The notes under the pieces are model-generated. The model saw nothing but the letters and a program-made list of their open reading frames with translations, was not told the origin of the DNA and ran no database searches. A stretch of 64,000 nt of DNA from Alphaproteobacteria bacterium (GTDB taxonomy: Bacteria; Pseudomonadota; Alphaproteobacteria; JAAEOK01): positions 1-64,000 of the forward strand of contig JAAEOK010000052.1 of the NCBI GenBank assembly GCA_024244705.1, in the 5' to 3' direction. Both the position numbers and the translations under genes were made by a program. Shown in pieces: positions 26,990 through 35,549 of this stretch (position 1 is its first letter; each line of letters begins with the position of its first letter).

Positions 26990-28486
26990 TCATGCGGCAC
27001 GGCCCGGCACCGCCCGCTGGTCGGCCAGGACGGTGTCCTGCCCGGCGGCGCCGGCTTCGTGGTATTCGGCGTCCTGGTTGACCCGCCATACGTCGTAGAT
27101 GGTTTTTCCGGCGAGAATGTTATCGACCGTCAGCATGGCCGTCATCATGGCGTGGTCCTGGTTGTTGTATTTGTGCATCCCCGCCCGACCGACCAGATGC
27201 AGGCCGGGATAGCTGTCGGCCACCGCCCGGCGCAGGATGGCGACGTTTTCTCCATAAGCGTCGTCATAGACTGGATAGGCCTTGCGTTGGCGGACCACGA
27301 CGCCGTCGACGATGTCCTCGGGTTCGACCAATCCCAGCGTGGCGATTTCCGTCCGGGCGAGGGCGATAAGTTCGTCATCGGAGCTGTGCCAAAGCCGGTC
27401 GCCTTCGAAGCAGAAATATTCCATGCCGTAGCACACCATATCCGGGTCCGGGACCATATCGGTCGACCAGTTCTTGAAGTTCTCGATACGACCGACCTTG
27501 ACCCGGTCGTCGTGGATATAGATCCAGTTGTCGTCGAACGGCGCGCGGTCGCGCGCGATCAGGCCGACGATCAGGAAATCCCGATAGCGCAGAGCCGCCG
27601 CGGCGCCCGATGCGGCAGCGCGGGGCGCCGGCTCGAGCATGGCGAACAAATCCCGCATCGGCGCCGAAGAGATGACGTGGGATGCGGTGTGGGTTTCGGT
27701 TTCCCCGTCGGGTGTCGTAGCTGCCACCCGCCACCGTGCCGTCTCCGGACAATGCGTCAGACCGGTCACCCGGCGGCCCATCTTGACCTTGCCCCCCTGC
27801 GCCGCAATCCGCCGCGCCGCTTCTTCCCACAGCATGCCGGGGCCGCGGCGGGGATAGCGAAAGCGGTCGATCAGCGTCTTGATGACGCCCTCGCGCGGGC
27901 TGGTCTTGGGACGCGGCTTGAGGGCGTTGAGTATGGCGGTCCCCAGGGTCAGGCGGTTGATGCGCTGGGCCGCCCAATCGGCCGAAATTTCCGTGCATTT
28001 CATGCCCCAGACCTTCTCGGTATAGGTCTCGAAGAAGGTCGAGAACAGCCGGCGGCCGAACTGGTTGACCACCCATTCCTCGAAATTCGCCGGCGGGCGA
28101 TAGGGAAACATCCGCGCCTTGAAATAGGACAGGACGCAGGCCGCCGAATTGAACAGGCCGAGTTGCTTCAAGGCATTCGCCGCGCGCAGGGGGTAGTCGT
28201 AGAACTTGCCGCGATAGAGGATTCGGGTCTTGCGATTGCAATCGAGCATATCGCCGGCGAGCAGCTCGGTCCACAGATCCTCGACCTCGCGCGATTTGGA
28301 AAAGAACCGGTGGCCGCCGATATCGATCAGGAAACCCTGGTAATCCACGGTCCGGGAAATTCCGCCGACATAGCGCGGATCGGCCTCAAGGACCGTCACC
28401 GACCGGCCCCGCTTGCTCAACAGGTAGGCCGCGGTCAGGCCGGCCGGGCCTGCTCCGATGCAGAGGACTTCCGACTGTTGTTCCAT
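26990..28486 (-). CDS. FAD-dependent oxidoreductase (UDP-galactopyranose mutase-like / amine oxidase fold)
   Basis: 498 residues. The N-terminal dinucleotide fold is GAGPAGLTAAYLLSKRG with ADPRYVGGISRTV; GGHRFFSKS and the FETYTEKVWGMKCTEIS segment are shared with UDP-galactopyranose-mutase-like proteins found in polysaccharide loci; AGMHKYNNQDHAMMTAM closes the FAD site. The reaction is probably a redox-neutral sugar isomerisation or a desaturation. It lies 125 bp upstream of the NCS2 permease gene on the same strand. Confidence 0.85.
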   Translation of the reverse strand: MEQQSEVLCIGAGPAGLTAAYLLSKRGRSVTVLEADPRYVGGISRTVDYQGFLIDIGGHRFFSKSREVEDLWTELLAGDMLDCNRKTRILYRGKFYDYPLRAANALKQLGLFNSAACVLSYFKARMFPYRPPANFEEWVVNQFGRRLFSTFFETYTEKVWGMKCTEISADWAAQRINRLTLGTAILNALKPRPKTSPREGVIKTLIDRFRYPRRGPGMLWEEAARRIAAQGGKVKMGRRVTGLTHCPETARWRVAATTPDGETETHTASHVISSAPMRDLFAMLEPAPRAAASGAAAALRYRDFLIVGLIARDRAPFDDNWIYIHDDRVKVGRIENFKNWSTDMVPDPDMVCYGMEYFCFEGDRLWHSSDDELIALARTEIATLGLVEPEDIVDGVVVRQRKAYPVYDDAYGENVAILRRAVADSYPGLHLVGRAGMHKYNNQDHAMMTAMLTVDNILAGKTIYDVWRVNQDAEYHEAGAAGQDTVLADQRAVPGRAA

Positions 28487-28574
28487 GGGCGGTATATGAA
28501 CTCTGGCGGCCCGTTACCCGCCCAAACGGCAAGGCGCGGCAAGATGCCACGACCGGCACCAGCGGGCAACAACC

Positions 28575-28775
28575 ATGCAGTGGTGGCCGGCCGACGCAGG
28601 CGTTTTCTATACCTGCACCGCCTGCCATTCGAGCAACATGGTGCTGCAGCAGCGCCTCACCCGGCCGGTGTGGAACGAGGTCATCGATTCCATGGTCGCG
28701 ACTCACGGCATGCCGGCCCCGGAGGCAGAGGACCGCGCGATGCTGCTCGACTATCTCGCCGCCCACCTCAAATGC
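28575..28775 (+). pseudogene. Remnant of a c-type cytochrome (single heme motif)
   Basis: An open stretch coding WWPADAGVFYTCTACHSSNM, then VLQQRLTRPVWNEVIDSMV and the C-terminal LLDYLAAHL expected of a small cytochrome c. The heme motif CTACH is intact, but there is no signal peptide in this frame, so the heme could not be attached in the periplasm. After residue 65 the frame runs on through Arg-rich, non-conserved codons to a stop at 29225. I read it as a C-terminal fragment that has lost its start and stop; a frameshift near 28560 is another possibility. Confidence 0.5.
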
Positions 28776-29124
28776 CGGACGATATCGAGCGCGCGTCGCG
28801 GACGCCGCTTAGCCGTTCGCCGTAGGGAGCGTCGTACGTGTCGCGCCGCGCTTGAAAAGGGCAAAACCAGAACAGGCTCTACTCACAATCGGGGAATCAA
28901 AGGGAAACAAGTTGCGGGCGCCATCAACGTCCATGCCCAGTCTTCCATCTCGTACTCCAAATTGCACGCGCGAATTGTGGGAAAGCTCACTGCACACAGA
29001 GCTCACACGACCCATAATCACGAAAAAATCAGCACGAATTCCTTGGTCCAAACCGGATCATTGTGCGCCACAAACGCCGAATACGCCGGGCGAAGGGCGT
29101 TAGCAATTTTGAGTGGAGTGGGTC
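28776..29124. other. Gene-poor stretch between the cytochrome remnant and a small ORF
   Basis: About 350 bp with no convincing coding sequence on either strand and visibly lower GC than the flanks (for example around 28,900-29,060). It may be leader and promoter sequence for the small gene at 29125 and the LysR gene, but I see no strong promoter motif. Confidence 0.5.
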
Positions 29125-29277
29125 ATGACCGACCAGACGGATACATTAGATCAACGTCAAGTTGTTTTGCCCGAGGGCGAATATGCCAAATACCTGGCGG
29201 ACTACGCTGCCAGGGTCGCCGATGAAAGAGCCAGTGAAGTTCTCTTCGCCGTCGCCCAGGCCATCCAGTTCGGCTAG
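29125..29277 (+). CDS. Small hypothetical protein (50 residues) before the LysR gene
   Basis: The ATG at 29125 has GGAG seven bases upstream and opens a 50-codon frame ending TAG at 29277. The product begins MTDQTDTLDQRQVVLPEGEY and ends VLFAVAQAIQFG: mixed charged, one amphipathic helix (AKYLADYAARVADE), no signal peptide. Codon use is ordinary. It stops 11 bp before the LysR gene. Family unknown; short, so it could be chance. Confidence 0.5.
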   Translation: MTDQTDTLDQRQVVLPEGEYAKYLADYAARVADERASEVLFAVAQAIQFG

Positions 29278-29288
29278 TCTCGCGCGTT

Positions 29289-30197
29289 ATGGCCCGCCGC
29301 TACTACGCCCTGCCGTCGCTGACCAGCCTCGCCGTCTTCGAAGCCGCCGCGCGCCGGCTCAGCCAGAAGCTCGCGGCCGAGGAATTGAACGTCACCCCGG
29401 GCGCGGTCAGTCGCCAGATCAAGGCGCTCGAGGCGGAGCTCGGTACGCCGCTGCTCCGCCGCGTCCACCGCGGCGTCGAATTGACCCGCGAGGGCGAGGA
29501 GCTCCACCAGGCGCTGTCCCATGCCTTCGGCGGCATCGCCGACGCTTTCCACCGGTTGCGGACGAGAGGCGGCGGCGCGAGCGTGACCATCGCGGCAACG
29601 ACCGCCGTCGCTTCGATGTGGTTGATGCCGCGGATCGGGGCCTTCTGGCGGACCCACCCGGAGATCAGCGTCAACCATCTCATCTCCGACGATGCGCGCG
29701 AGTTTCGCCGTGCCGACATCGATCTGCGCATCCGCTACGGCGACGGCGCCTGGCCCGACGAGACCGCGGTTGCGCTATTCGGCGACCGCGTGTTCCCGGT
29801 CTGCGGTCCCGGGCTCGCCAAGCGCCTCAAGGGCCTCGGCATCGCCGACCTGCCGGCGCAGACCCTGCTCCAACTCGTCGGCGTCGATCCGCGGTGGACG
29901 AGCTGGAACGATTGGTTCCGCCAGCTCGAGCAGGCCCACCCGCCGCTGTCGGGACCGCACTTCAACAACTATTCGATCGCCCTCCAGGCGGCCCAGGACG
30001 ACCAGGGCATCGTTCTCGGCTGGGAGCGGCTGGTCCGGCCGCTGATCGAGGCCGGCGGCCTGGCGCGGGTGACCGACGCCGCCATCGTCGCGCCCGGCCG
30101 CTATTTCGTCACCACCAACGCCCAGCGCGTGCCGACGACCGAGGCCGCTGCGTTGCGCGATTGGCTCATCGAGCAGGCTTCGCGCGAAAGCGATTGA
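29289..30197 (+). CDS. LysR-family transcriptional regulator (GcvA-like)
   Basis: 302 residues. The N-terminal winged helix-turn-helix is ALPSLTSLAVFEAAAR...LAAEELNVTPGAVSRQIKAL, very like GcvA/AmpR-type LysR proteins. The substrate-binding domain follows, with the subfamily's LRIRYGDGAWP and DPRWTSWNDWFRQ segments. It probably controls the Rieske oxygenase and dddP genes, which begin 106 bp downstream in the same direction, with the ligand likely the pathway substrate or acrylate. Regulation is inferred from position only. Confidence 0.9.
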   Translation: MARRYYALPSLTSLAVFEAAARRLSQKLAAEELNVTPGAVSRQIKALEAELGTPLLRRVHRGVELTREGEELHQALSHAFGGIADAFHRLRTRGGGASVTIAATTAVASMWLMPRIGAFWRTHPEISVNHLISDDAREFRRADIDLRIRYGDGAWPDETAVALFGDRVFPVCGPGLAKRLKGLGIADLPAQTLLQLVGVDPRWTSWNDWFRQLEQAHPPLSGPHFNNYSIALQAAQDDQGIVLGWERLVRPLIEAGGLARVTDAAIVAPGRYFVTTNAQRVPTTEAAALRDWLIEQASRESD

Positions 30198-30303
30198 GGC
30201 GGTCTGGGTTTACCTCCGCTCAACCCTCGATTTCGCCGAATTCATATTGATTCCGGGGCCGATTCGGCGCCTCATCGAGCGTTCTCAGCGAGGGAGGCCC
30301 ATC

Positions 30304-31491
30304 ATGGTCCCGACCACACCGGAAGCACTCGGCGAGGTGATGCAGCCGGTCGCCGGCGCGCGCGGCCTGCCGAACAATTTCTACATCGACGCCGCCACCT
30401 ACGAGACCGAAAAACAGAGGGTCTTCTTCGCCAACTGGTCGGCGATCGGCTTCGCCAAGGACGTCCCCGAGATCGGCGACGCGCGGCCGGTCGACTTCGT
30501 CGGCATGCCGCTGGTCGCACTGCGCGACGGCGACGGCGAAGTGCGGGTGTTCCAGAATACCTGCCGCCATCGCGGGATGATCCTGATCGACCAGCCGACC
30601 AACGTCCGCGGCGCGATCCGCTGCCCCTACCATTCGTGGTGCTACGGTCTCGACGGGGCACTCAAATCGACACCCCTGGTCGGCGGCCCCGGCCGCAACG
30701 ACCATCCCGACATCGACCCGTCCAGGCTCGGCCTGTTCGAGATCCGCTCGCGGGTGTGGCGCGACGTCATCTTCGTCAATGTTTCGGGAACGGCCGCCGA
30801 TTTCGAGACCTATGCCGCCGACCTCATCGAACGGTGGCGGGATTTCGACAAGCCGCTCTATCACGGCGGCGCCGAATCCTCGTTCGCCCTCGAAGTCCAG
30901 GCCAATTGGAAGTTGGCGGTCGAGAACTATTGCGAGAGCTACCATCTGCCGTGGATCCACCCCGGCCTCAACAAGTATTCGCGGATTCAGGACCACTACC
31001 ACATCGAGGTGCCGGGCCATTATTCCGGCCAGGGGACGACGGTCTACAATCCCGGTCTCGATGTCGCCGGGCGGCGATTCGCCGACTTCGAGGGCACCCT
31101 GGAGAGGTGGAGCCAGGCGGCCGAGTATGTCGCCTTCTATCCCAATGTCCTGTTCGGCGCCCACCGCGACCATGCCTACGCGATCCTGCTCGAACCCCAT
31201 GGGCCCGAACGGACGATCGAGCGGGTCTCGATCTATTATGCGTCGGACGAGATGCTCGACGACGGTTGGGCGACCATGCGGGCGACCAATGCGCGTCAGT
31301 GGGAAGGTATCTTCATCGAGGATGTTTTCGTCGTCGAGGGCATGCAGCGCGGCCGCCACGGCGTCAAATTCGACGGCGGCAAATTCTCCCCGGTGATGGA
31401 CGGTCCGACCCATTGCTTCCACCATTGGGTGGCGAGCCAGTTCGCGGGCGAAAGCACGGCACCGTTCGCGCGGGCCGCCCGCGAGGCTTAG
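30304..31491 (+). CDS. Rieske non-heme iron oxygenase, large subunit
   Basis: 395 residues from the ATG at 30304 with GGGAGG upstream. The Rieske 2Fe-2S ligands are C87-x-H89 and C107-x2-H110 (CRHRG...CPYHSWCYG). The mononuclear iron site has H214 and H219 in YCESYHLPWIHPGLN, with the third Asp probably in the later EDVFVVEGMQRG region. The overall pattern is that of GbcA/CntA-like oxygenases acting on quaternary ammonium compounds or of ring-hydroxylating enzymes. No reductase or ferredoxin gene is adjacent. It lies 58 bp before dddP in the same direction, so the two are probably co-transcribed and act on the same or related substrates. Confidence 0.88.
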   Translation: MVPTTPEALGEVMQPVAGARGLPNNFYIDAATYETEKQRVFFANWSAIGFAKDVPEIGDARPVDFVGMPLVALRDGDGEVRVFQNTCRHRGMILIDQPTNVRGAIRCPYHSWCYGLDGALKSTPLVGGPGRNDHPDIDPSRLGLFEIRSRVWRDVIFVNVSGTAADFETYAADLIERWRDFDKPLYHGGAESSFALEVQANWKLAVENYCESYHLPWIHPGLNKYSRIQDHYHIEVPGHYSGQGTTVYNPGLDVAGRRFADFEGTLERWSQAAEYVAFYPNVLFGAHRDHAYAILLEPHGPERTIERVSIYYASDEMLDDGWATMRATNARQWEGIFIEDVFVVEGMQRGRHGVKFDGGKFSPVMDGPTHCFHHWVASQFAGESTAPFARAAREA

Positions 31492-31549
31492 CGACAGCGC
31501 CAGGAAGCGAAAAACGGAACAATGATTTCGAGCGACGTGAGGCACCAAT

Positions 31550-32887
31550 ATGGACGACGCGCCTTCACCCTATTCGATCCCCGATCCGAAGATAAACCCG
31601 GCCCGTCGGCCGGCTGCGAGGCCCGACGGCACGCCGGACGACAATGACCGGGTCGAGACCGGGCCAACCCAGCTCGCTTTCGACGAATGGGCAAGGCTCG
31701 GCCTGACCCCGCCCAACCTGGAGGCGATGCGGGCCTACCGGCTCGGCCGTATCCGCGCCGAATTGGTGCGACACGACTATGCCGGCATCCTGTTGTGGGA
31801 TCCGCTCAATATCCGCTACGCCGTGGACTGCACCAACATGCAGGTGTGGATCACCCACAATCCCGCGCGTGCCTGTTTCATCGCCACCGAGGGGCCGGTC
31901 GTGTTGTGGGATTTCGACCGCTGCGAACACCTCTCCAGCCATCTGCCGCTGATCGACGAAGTGCGCACGGTCACCGCGCAGTTCTATTTTCTGGTCGGGC
32001 CGCGGGTCGAGGAAATGAGCGCCAAATTCGCCGCCGAGGTCGAGGACCTGGTGCGGGGCCATGGTGGCGGCAACCGGCGGCTGGCGGTCGACCGGATGGA
32101 GGTTTCCGGTGCCCTCGCCCTGCAGGCGCTCGGTATCGAGCTGCGCAGCGGGCAGGAGGTGACCGAGCTCGCTCGCGAGATCAAGGATGCGAACGAAATC
32201 AATGCCATGCGTTGCGCGGTGGCGGCGTGCGAGGCGGCGATGGCGGAGATGCAGGTGGCCCTCCGTCCGGGTGTCAACGAAAGCGAACTGTGGTCGCACC
32301 TCCATGCCGGCAACATCCGACGCGGCGGCGAATGGATCGAAACCCGGCTGCTGTCGTCGGGGCCGCGCACCAATCCCTGGTATCAGGAGTGCGGGCCGCG
32401 GGTGATCGAGGACGGCGATCTGGTCGGCTTCGATACCGACCTGGTCGGGCCCTACGGCTATTGCGCGGATATCTCGCGCACCTGGCTGTGCGGTGACGGC
32501 CGGCCTAAAGACGCGCAACGCGAGCTCTATCGGATCGCCCACGAGCATATCCAGGCCAATCTCGCCCTGATCAAGCCGGGTGTATCCTTCGCCGAACTGA
32601 CCGCGACCGCGCACCGCCTGCCCGAGGCCTACCGCGCACAGCGCTATACGGTCATCGGCCATGGCGTCGGGCTGTGCGACGAATATCCGTCGCTGCGTTA
32701 TCCGGAGGACTATGAATCCTGCGGCTATGACGGCGTCGTCCGGCCGGGCATGACGCTGTGCCTCGAGGCCTATGTCGGTGCCGAAAACGGCCGCGAAGGG
32801 GTCAAGCTGGAGGACCAGGTGCTGGTCACCGAGACCGGCACCGAACCGATTTCGGTCTATCCCTTCGAGGCAGAATTATTGAATTGA
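31550..32887 (+). CDS. dddP: DMSP lyase DddP (M24 fold)
   Basis: 445 residues. DddP cleaves dimethylsulfoniopropionate to dimethyl sulfide and acrylate in the cytoplasm. Counting from the ATG, the metal ligands recalled for Ruegeria DddP fall at the same numbers: D295, D297, D307, H371, E406 and E421, and so do the catalytic Y366 and D377 (RYTVIGHGVGLCDE). The N-terminal DRVETGPTQLAFDEW and the IETRLLSSGPRTNPWYQECG region are also DddP-like. M24 relatives include creatinases and X-Pro peptidases, so the substrate needs proof, but the match is close. It follows the Rieske gene; LysR lies upstream. Confidence 0.82.
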   Translation: MDDAPSPYSIPDPKINPARRPAARPDGTPDDNDRVETGPTQLAFDEWARLGLTPPNLEAMRAYRLGRIRAELVRHDYAGILLWDPLNIRYAVDCTNMQVWITHNPARACFIATEGPVVLWDFDRCEHLSSHLPLIDEVRTVTAQFYFLVGPRVEEMSAKFAAEVEDLVRGHGGGNRRLAVDRMEVSGALALQALGIELRSGQEVTELAREIKDANEINAMRCAVAACEAAMAEMQVALRPGVNESELWSHLHAGNIRRGGEWIETRLLSSGPRTNPWYQECGPRVIEDGDLVGFDTDLVGPYGYCADISRTWLCGDGRPKDAQRELYRIAHEHIQANLALIKPGVSFAELTATAHRLPEAYRAQRYTVIGHGVGLCDEYPSLRYPEDYESCGYDGVVRPGMTLCLEAYVGAENGREGVKLEDQVLVTETGTEPISVYPFEAELLN

Positions 32888-32927
32888 GGCCGAGCGGCGC
32901 GCGTCCGGCAAACCCTTGAGCAGGGGT

Positions 32928-33428
32928 CTAGGCCGGGCCATCGCCGTCGCCGTGGCCGAGCAGACGCAATGTTTCCGGGCCCGCGCCCGGCCCCGCCACG
33001 ACACGGACCTGATGCGGCCGCATGGCGCGTCCATCGGCATCGCGGACCGCGATCGGCGGCACCGGGCGACCGCCGTCGCGTTCGACCAGACGCAGCCGCG
33101 GTCCAAGCGGGTCGCCGTCCCAGCGGTCTCCCCAGACGGCAAGGGCCACCAAGACCGGATAGAGATCGAGCCCCTTCTCGGTCAGTCGGTACTCGAAGCT
33201 GCGGCCATCTTCGGCGGCGCGTCGCTTCTCGAATACGCCGCCGCGTACGAGCTTGGCCAGGCGCTCGGCCAGAACATTGGAGGCGATCCCGAGATCGCGT
33301 TGAAATTCATCGAAACGGCGGATGCCATGGAAGGCATCGCGCAAAATGAGTAGAGTCCACCACTCGCCGACCAAATCGAGCGCGCGGGCGATTGGGCATT
33401 CCCTGGTCGCGAAGGAGGTGCGTTCCAT
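32928..33428 (-). CDS. HxlR-family winged-helix transcriptional regulator
   Basis: 166 residues. Residues 10-110 are the HxlR wHTH: ECPIARALDLVGEWWTLLIL, RRFDEFQRDLGIASNVLAER and the wing AEDGRSFEYRLTEKG. Cys11 is the usual redox- or effector-sensing position of the family. The C-terminal 55 residues are family-variable. It is divergent from the SDR gene across a 121-bp AT-rich gap with repeated sites, so it most likely represses itself and that gene. Confidence 0.92.
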   Translation of the reverse strand: MERTSFATRECPIARALDLVGEWWTLLILRDAFHGIRRFDEFQRDLGIASNVLAERLAKLVRGGVFEKRRAAEDGRSFEYRLTEKGLDLYPVLVALAVWGDRWDGDPLGPRLRLVERDGGRPVPPIAVRDADGRAMRPHQVRVVAGPGAGPETLRLLGHGDGDGPA

Positions 33429-33441
33429 GGCCGCCTCATGA

Positions 33442-33492
33442 CATTTAACTTGTATAATTAAACCTAAATCATTTAACTTTAAAAATACAAGT
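33442..33492. promoter_or_regulatory. Divergent regulatory region with likely HxlR operators
   Basis: An AT-rich island in a GC-rich genome between the HxlR and SDR genes. It contains the 10-bp direct repeat CATTTAACTT at 33442-33451 and 33470-33479, and the 8-bp inverted pair ACTTGTAT (33448-33455) and ATACAAGT (33485-33492). These are natural candidates for HxlR-dimer binding sites. Confidence 0.6.
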
Positions 33493-33549
33493 AAATTAAC
33501 TCGAAACCCACGCTACATCTACTGTGGCGGTCGATCCTGGAGGATGAAA

Positions 33550-34422
33550 ATGTCGACACCATTGGCTGGAAAAACCCTGTTCATTACCGGCGCCAGCCGC
33601 GGCATCGGCAAGGCGATCGCGCTGCGCGCCGCGCGCGACGGTGCCAACGTCGCATTGGCCGCCAAAACCGCCGAACCCCATCCCAAACTCGATGGCACGA
33701 TCTACACCGCGGCCGAGGAAATCGAAGCCGCCGGCGGCACCGCCCTGCCGCTGATCGTCGATGTCCGCGACGCCGACCGGGTGCGCGATGCCGTCGCGGA
33801 GACGGTGGACCGTTTCGGCGGCCTCGACGTGCTGGTCAACAACGCCAGCGCGATCTCGCTGTCGGGGACCCTCGATACCGACCTCAAGCGCTTCGACCTG
33901 ATGCACCAGATCAACGCCCGCGGCGCCTTCGTCTGCGGTCAAGCCTGCCTTCCCCATCTTATCGCCAGCGACAATCCCCACATCCTCAGCATCTCGCCGC
34001 CGCTCGATTTTGCCGATCACTGGTGGGGTACGAATTTCGGCTGGACCCTGGCCAAGTACGGCATGAGTCTTTGCGTCCGGGCCTGGGCCGAAGAGTTCCG
34101 CGACCACGGGGTCGCGGCCAACGCCCTGTGGCCACGCAGCACGATCAGCACCGCCGCCATCGCCATGCTCGGTGGCCAGGAGGCCCTGTCCCACTGCCGT
34201 ACGCCGGACATCATGGGCGATGCGGCTCATGCCATTCTGAGCCAGCCCAGCCGCGAGTGCACGGGACGCTATTTCATCGACGACGAAGCCTTGACCATGG
34301 CCGGGGTGACCGACTTCGACCGCTATGCGGTCGCCCGCGGTACGGTGCTCTATCGGGACCTCCTGGTCGACAGCGACGGCGGTTTCGAGATGGCCGCCAT
34401 GCCGCCGCGGGGAAACGGCTGA
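33550..34422 (+). CDS. Short-chain dehydrogenase/reductase (HSDL2-like), catalytic Tyr replaced
   Basis: 290 residues from the ATG at 33550, which has GGAGG six bases upstream; the ATG at 33544 sits directly on that site and is less likely. The NAD(P) motif is TGASRGIG and the strand motif DVLVNNAS is present, with Ser149 in SISPP. The usual YxxxK is WTLAK here (W165, K169), where HSDL2 relatives have YTIAKYGMS. The C-terminal region TGRYFIDDEAL is also HSDL2-like. If the Tyr is really absent, normal dehydrogenase chemistry is doubtful. Probably regulated by the divergent HxlR protein. Confidence 0.85.
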   Translation: MSTPLAGKTLFITGASRGIGKAIALRAARDGANVALAAKTAEPHPKLDGTIYTAAEEIEAAGGTALPLIVDVRDADRVRDAVAETVDRFGGLDVLVNNASAISLSGTLDTDLKRFDLMHQINARGAFVCGQACLPHLIASDNPHILSISPPLDFADHWWGTNFGWTLAKYGMSLCVRAWAEEFRDHGVAANALWPRSTISTAAIAMLGGQEALSHCRTPDIMGDAAHAILSQPSRECTGRYFIDDEALTMAGVTDFDRYAVARGTVLYRDLLVDSDGGFEMAAMPPRGNG

Positions 34423-34522
34423 CGCCACCGCCGATCACGAACCGTGGCGGCAAAGCTTGGCGTTGTCATTCGCCGCCGGCGCGGGTAGTAATCAGCCAAC
34501 GCAGCCCTATCAAGGAACCGTT

Positions 34523-35086
34523 ATGAAATCCGCATTCCAGGTCGTCCTCGTGTTTTTGTTGGGGGCGGTATCGCTCCCCGCCTTCGCCGCAGATGCGCGT
34601 CCGATCGAGGACTTCTACGGAGAGTATGTCGGCAAGAGCATCGCCGGCTCGACCGGTGCGACCGGCGAGGACGCGGAAATCAGGCCGCGCCACCTCAATA
34701 TCTCGATCCAGGCCCATGAGAACGGTTTCACGGTCGCTTGGCTGACCATCATCACCTCGGCGAGCGGGAAGACCAAGGCGAAGTCCCAATTGGTCAATTT
34801 CAGGCCGACCGCGAACGATGGGCTCTACGCTTCGGCCATGCGCCGCGATACCACGGGCGCGCTGGTGCCGCTGGATCCGATGAGCGGTGATCCCTATGTA
34901 TGGGCGAGCATAAACGGTGATACGCTGACCGTTCACGCCCTGTTGGTGACCGCGGACGGCGGCTACGAAGTTCAGGTCTACGACCGCACCCTGACCGAGG
35001 ACGGCATCGATCTCACTTTTCGGCGTTTTCGTGACGGCGTGATGATGAAGGAAATCGAGGGCAAGCTGACCCGAGTCGGAGATTGA
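34523..35086 (+). CDS. Secreted hypothetical protein
   Basis: 187 residues from the ATG at 34523. Signal peptide: MKSAFQVVLVFLLGAVSLPAFAA, cut after AFA or AAD. The mature part is rich in beta-strand (LNISIQAHENGFTVAW, GDTLTVHALLV, GGYEVQVYDRTL) and contains no cysteine, suggesting a small periplasmic beta-sandwich or lipocalin. Family not recognised. It precedes the lipoprotein gene by 31 bp in the same direction. Confidence 0.65.
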   Translation: MKSAFQVVLVFLLGAVSLPAFAADARPIEDFYGEYVGKSIAGSTGATGEDAEIRPRHLNISIQAHENGFTVAWLTIITSASGKTKAKSQLVNFRPTANDGLYASAMRRDTTGALVPLDPMSGDPYVWASINGDTLTVHALLVTADGGYEVQVYDRTLTEDGIDLTFRRFRDGVMMKEIEGKLTRVGD

Positions 35087-35117
35087 CTCGCCACGCCTCA
35101 ACACCAAGGTTAAAAAG

Positions 35118-35549
35118 ATGAACGAACGCACCCATAAGCGGTTCGGACTATTCGGCCTCGGCGTGCTCGCGCTGGTTTCGTTGCTTGCCGCCTGTACCTA
35201 CGAGCGGTCGCAAGTCGCGAAGGACGCCCGGACCGAACTGATCGGCAAGAGCCGTGGCGATATCCTCGCCTGCGCCGGCCGGCCAAAGACCACGATCAAG
35301 GATGGTGATCTCGAGTATTTCGCCTATTACGTCGGCAATCCCGATTACGACCGGGTACTGGGCGTTCAGCCGACCGAGGCGCAAAAGATAACCGGCAGCG
35401 CGCTCCCCAAGAATTGCAAGGTGCGGATCATGTTCCGCAACGGCATCGTCGAAACGGTCAGTTACTCGGGCAATACCGGCGGAATCATAACCCGCGGCGA
35501 GGTCTGCGCATCGGTGGTCAGCCGCTGCGTCTCTTCGACCTCGGATTAG
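35118..35549 (+). CDS. Lipoprotein, unknown function
   Basis: 143 residues. The lipobox LLAAC is near residue 26 after a hydrophobic helix, so the mature protein is lipid-anchored; the residue after the Cys is Thr, so outer-membrane sorting is likely. Its GKSRGDILACAGRPKTTIKDGD segment resembles SmpA/OmlA-like small lipoproteins with a GxxRxxV-type start, but the match is weak. Its 3' end overlaps the convergent EamA gene by 32 bp. Confidence 0.7.
   Translation: MNERTHKRFGLFGLGVLALVSLLAACTYERSQVAKDARTELIGKSRGDILACAGRPKTTIKDGDLEYFAYYVGNPDYDRVLGVQPTEAQKITGSALPKNCKVRIMFRNGIVETVSYSGNTGGIITRGEVCASVVSRCVSSTSD

Noticed and set aside
26975-28825. 616-codon open frame on the plus strand
   Set aside because: Antisense to the FAD oxidoreductase gene, whose product is well conserved; no recognisable motif in the antisense protein.
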